Source: Bacteroidales bacterium UBA1217
Lineage (GTDB): Bacteria > Bacteroidota > Bacteroidia > Bacteroidales > P3
Length of the DNA: 23,671 nt
Assembly: GCA_002309335.1 (NCBI GenBank)
Contig: DBXH01000016.1
Location: forward strand, 87,354-111,024
Direction: 5' to 3'
The notes beneath the pieces were generated by a model. It searched no databases. It was not told where the DNA came from and saw nothing but the letters and a program-made list of their open reading frames with translations. Numbering within the stretch: position 1 is the stretch's first letter; each line of letters begins with the position of its first letter. Both the position numbers and the translations under genes were made by a program. Positions 23,639 through 23,671 of this stretch are shown in pieces.

Positions 23639-23671
23639 ATGCAACCAACATTATTAGTTTTAGCGGCAGGG
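23639..23671 (+). CDS. Start of a nucleotidyltransferase-like gene (truncated by window end)
   Basis: Only 11 codons are visible, MQPTLLVLAAG. The hydrophobic strand followed by LAAG is the beginning of the NTP-transferase signature (L-A-A-G-x-G-x-R) seen in sugar-nucleotide pyrophosphorylase-like proteins. The call rests on this short stretch and may be wrong in detail. Confidence 0.55.
   Translation, partial: MQPTLLVLAAG

Overview
The window looks like chromosomal DNA of a Bacteroidetes, most likely an uncultured Bacteroidales from a gut-type habitat. Three genes end in type A sorting domains of the type IX secretion system (T9SS). Several intergenic regions carry the Bacteroidetes -7 promoter box TAnnTTTG, and start codons mostly lack a Shine-Dalgarno sequence. 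Many families are typical of this phylum: an EF-G2-like paralog, a DUF4292 lipoprotein, and SecG behind a TPR gene. I saw no tRNA, rRNA, CRISPR array, prophage or complete insertion sequence.

Left part (1-4260). The 3' end of an EF-G paralog finishes at a strong hairpin terminator. Two minus-strand genes follow: a T9SS-secreted C10 cysteine peptidase without the usual propeptide, and a GH89 alpha-N-acetylglucosaminidase lipoprotein. Together they suggest breakdown of host or dietary glycoprotein.

Centre (4430-13144). This is mostly housekeeping: rpoN, an M23/LysM peptidoglycan hydrolase, ribH, fmt, an HU protein with its own promoter and a two-way terminator, a RecD-like helicase, and a TPR-secG pair. 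The TPR-secG pair diverges from rpmH, which the short-ORF cutoff would hide. Two near-identical promoters face away from each other between them. rlmD follows rpmH beyond a terminator.

Right part (13294-23671). Two large T9SS cargo proteins, one with degenerate Cys modules and one of 868 residues, flank an apbE-yicC pair. After a 341-base gap comes a cluster of envelope genes: a TPR lipoprotein, a DUF4292 lipoprotein and a LolA-like secreted protein. tadA and the first 11 codons of a nucleotidyltransferase end the window.

The most unusual element is a 178-bp structured palindromic repeat at 21386-21563. It has 15-bp perfect terminal inverted repeats and 21-bp perfect internal arms. It lies inside the reading frame ahead of the DUF4292 lipoprotein signal and supplies a possible new start codon. 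I see no clearly new multigene system. The best leads are this coding palindrome, the mirrored promoters, and a possible LolB-like/LolA-like pair.
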